Shown here: in pieces, positions 15,388-16,417 of the stretch
Layout of the letters: each line of letters begins with the position of its first letter
How positions within the stretch are numbered: position 1 is the first letter of the stretch
Origin: Clostridia bacterium
GTDB taxonomy: Bacteria; Bacillota_A; Clostridia; Christensenellales; Aristaeellaceae
NCBI GenBank assembly: GCA_009783365.1
Contig: WRHG01000022.1
Location: forward strand, 1-16,417
Direction of reading: 5' to 3'
DNA length: 16,417 bases
Program-made: the position numbers and the translations under genes
The notes under the pieces: generated by a model
Seen by the model: the letters and a program-made list of their open reading frames with translations, nothing else
The model's database searches: none
Told to the model about the DNA's origin: nothing

Positions 15388-15401
15388 ATGATATTTGTCA
15401 A
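15373..15401 (-). promoter_or_regulatory. Promoter of the regulator-MATE operon
   Basis: Minus strand: perfect TTGACA (15396-15401), a 17-bp spacer and perfect TATAAT (15373-15378). A fully consensus promoter would be strong unless repressed, consistent with the overlapping palindrome. It lies 57 bp upstream of the start codon. Confidence 0.85.
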
Positions 15402-15441
15402 CATATAAACGACGAAACAGCTTAGGGCTGCAGGCAGCGGC

Positions 15442-16417
15442 TTATTCGCACAGCGTGATTTCCACGATGGAGTTTGTTTCGACGCTGGGCAGCGCAATCC
15501 GCTGGGCGTCTTTTTCCACGGAGACAGCCAGCTCCCGGCGGACTGGGTACACGAGCCAAGCCTCCTTCACCGGAATGTCTTTGGGCAATACCGCAGCGCC
15601 GCCCGGCACAGCCGGAATCATACCGTCATAGTGCTTGGGGGGATGGATGATCTGGTGGAGGTAAAGCTTGGTCCCGTTTTCAAAGAAGCCGGTATACAAA
15701 TAGTCCGGCGTGTCTGTTTCCAGACGGATGGGGGGCGGTGCCGATGCGTATTGCAGGATGCCGGTCATAAGGTCGTTCAGATGGGGGTATTCCCGGTCGG
15801 CCGCCATGGTGAATAGATCGAAGCCCGCATAGAAAGCCAGGCCCTTTCCGGTCTGCTTTTTGGTGAGGGCGGCGCCCCCGCTCAGCGGGCCGGGGGGCGG
15901 GCTCCACCAGTTGACCCAATGCCCGTCATCCACAGGTACGGCAGGTAACCTGTACTCCATCAGCACTTCCGCGCCGTCCGCTTTCGTGCTGTTAAACCGG
16001 CTGGAGACAGGGGGCGTGGTTTCTCCGTAGCGCCCCGGGGCAAAGGGACCGGTTGGCCGCAGGTAAGCGCCCCAGCCGTTGCGGGCATACCGGTTGTCAG
16101 TATGGATCACATCGACGCCCAGAAGGCCGCTTAGGGTGTTTCGGTCCATCCGGACGCCATGATCGTTGTACAAACCCGTGTCATGGGCGGCGACCAGCAG
16201 GCCGCCCTCCCGCACATAGCGGGTGAGAACCTCCGTCATTTTTTCCGTCAGGATGAAGACCTCAGGGAGGAGGAGGATGGGATAGCCGCCAAGGGTTTCG
16301 CTTTCCGCGGCCTTTTGGGTAAGAATCCGCCAAGGCACTTTGGCATGTTCGCAAAGGCGCATGGCGCCCAGCACAGCTTTGGTGTGAGGCTCCAGCCGCT
16401 TCAGGCGGAGTATAGAA
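15442..16417 (-). CDS. Probable glycoside hydrolase, C-terminal part with beta-galactosidase trimerisation-like domain; 5' end outside the window
   Basis: 324 residues are visible; the frame is open through the right edge, so the catalytic N-terminus is missing. The visible part begins with an alpha/beta segment, AMRLCEHAKVPWRILTQ, then LGGYPILLLPEVFILTEKMT, VLTRYVREGGLLVAAHDTGLY (about 70-90), GLLGVDV and a closing GKGLAFYAGFDLF (about 190-202). This is the glutamine-amidotransferase-like, non-catalytic fold seen as the trimerisation domain after GH42 or GHL6-type barrels. The last 90 residues (YLYTGFFENGTKLYLHQIIH to the end) look like the C-terminal beta domain of such enzymes. It is probably cytoplasmic or cell-associated glycan degradation. 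A GTG at 16374 could be taken as a start but is internal. It faces the regulator operon in tandem, with no clear terminator between them. Confidence 0.65.
   Translation of the reverse strand, partial: SILRLKRLEPHTKAVLGAMRLCEHAKVPWRILTQKAAESETLGGYPILLLPEVFILTEKMTEVLTRYVREGGLLVAAHDTGLYNDHGVRMDRNTLSGLLGVDVIHTDNRYARNGWGAYLRPTGPFAPGRYGETTPPVSSRFNSTKADGAEVLMEYRLPAVPVDDGHWVNWWSPPPGPLSGGAALTKKQTGKGLAFYAGFDLFTMAADREYPHLNDLMTGILQYASAPPPIRLETDTPDYLYTGFFENGTKLYLHQIIHPPKHYDGMIPAVPGGAAVLPKDIPVKEAWLVYPVRRELAVSVEKDAQRIALPSVETNSIVEITLCE

Noticed and set aside
14681..15391. 236-codon plus-strand frame opposite the DUF2087 gene
   Set aside because: It would run through the regulator and its promoter; the DUF2087 frame has a perfect binding site, promoter and domain pattern.
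15402..15441. Terminator after the glycoside hydrolase gene
   Set aside because: GCTGC/GCAGC would form only a 5-bp stem with a 2-nt loop, and no T tract follows.

Overview
The window looks like a chromosomal segment of a fairly GC-rich, strictly anaerobic member of the Bacillota (Clostridia; a gut lineage such as Christensenellales or Oscillospirales would fit, but that is inference). The evidence is strong AGGAGG-type ribosome binding sites, near-consensus sigma-A promoters, a VorB/ferredoxin 2-oxoacid oxidoreductase, a NusG_II/Gx-transporter pair, a DUF2087 regulator and a Clostridia-type sugar ABC importer. I see no tRNA, rRNA, CRISPR array, insertion sequence or phage gene.

Left edge (1-1661, minus strand): a small 2x[4Fe-4S] ferredoxin subunit and then the alpha subunit (VorB) of a 2-oxoacid:ferredoxin oxidoreductase. 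VorB runs off the left end and carries an unexpected C-terminal extension. The remaining subunits presumably lie beyond the edge. A consensus promoter drives this operon, and a second near-consensus promoter fires the opposite way into the next block.

1868-7035 (plus strand): three consecutive large polytopic membrane proteins that resemble GT-C type glycosyltransferases or cell-surface polymer enzymes: an unrecognised 640-residue protein, a DUF6056-like protein and a DUF6020-like protein. They end tail-to-tail against yebC (7032-7775, minus), a conserved translation/regulatory factor with its own promoter.

8066-13031 (plus strand): a promoter with a leader of about 145 nt, then a SIS-domain phosphosugar-binding protein, an extracellular sugar-binding protein and two sugar permeases. 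There is no ATPase gene and no local regulator. The second permease overlaps a NusG domain II protein, which overlaps a Gx-family membrane protein, so carbohydrate uptake and this envelope/redox-type pair appear to be one transcription unit.

13198-15316 (minus strand): a two-gene operon of a DUF2087/HTH regulator with two Cys/His clusters and a MATE efflux pump. Its consensus promoter contains a nearly perfect 25-bp palindrome over the -10 box, a good candidate autoregulatory operator.

Right edge (15442-16417, minus strand): the C-terminal 324 residues of a probable glycoside hydrolase with a beta-galactosidase trimerisation-like domain. Together with the sugar importer it suggests a plant- or host-glycan-using lifestyle. 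The most interesting points are the extended VorB, the three-gene GT-C-like cluster, the atypical SIS protein with an ATPase-less importer coupled to NusG_II/Gx, and the metal- or thiol-like regulator with its palindromic operator next to a MATE pump.
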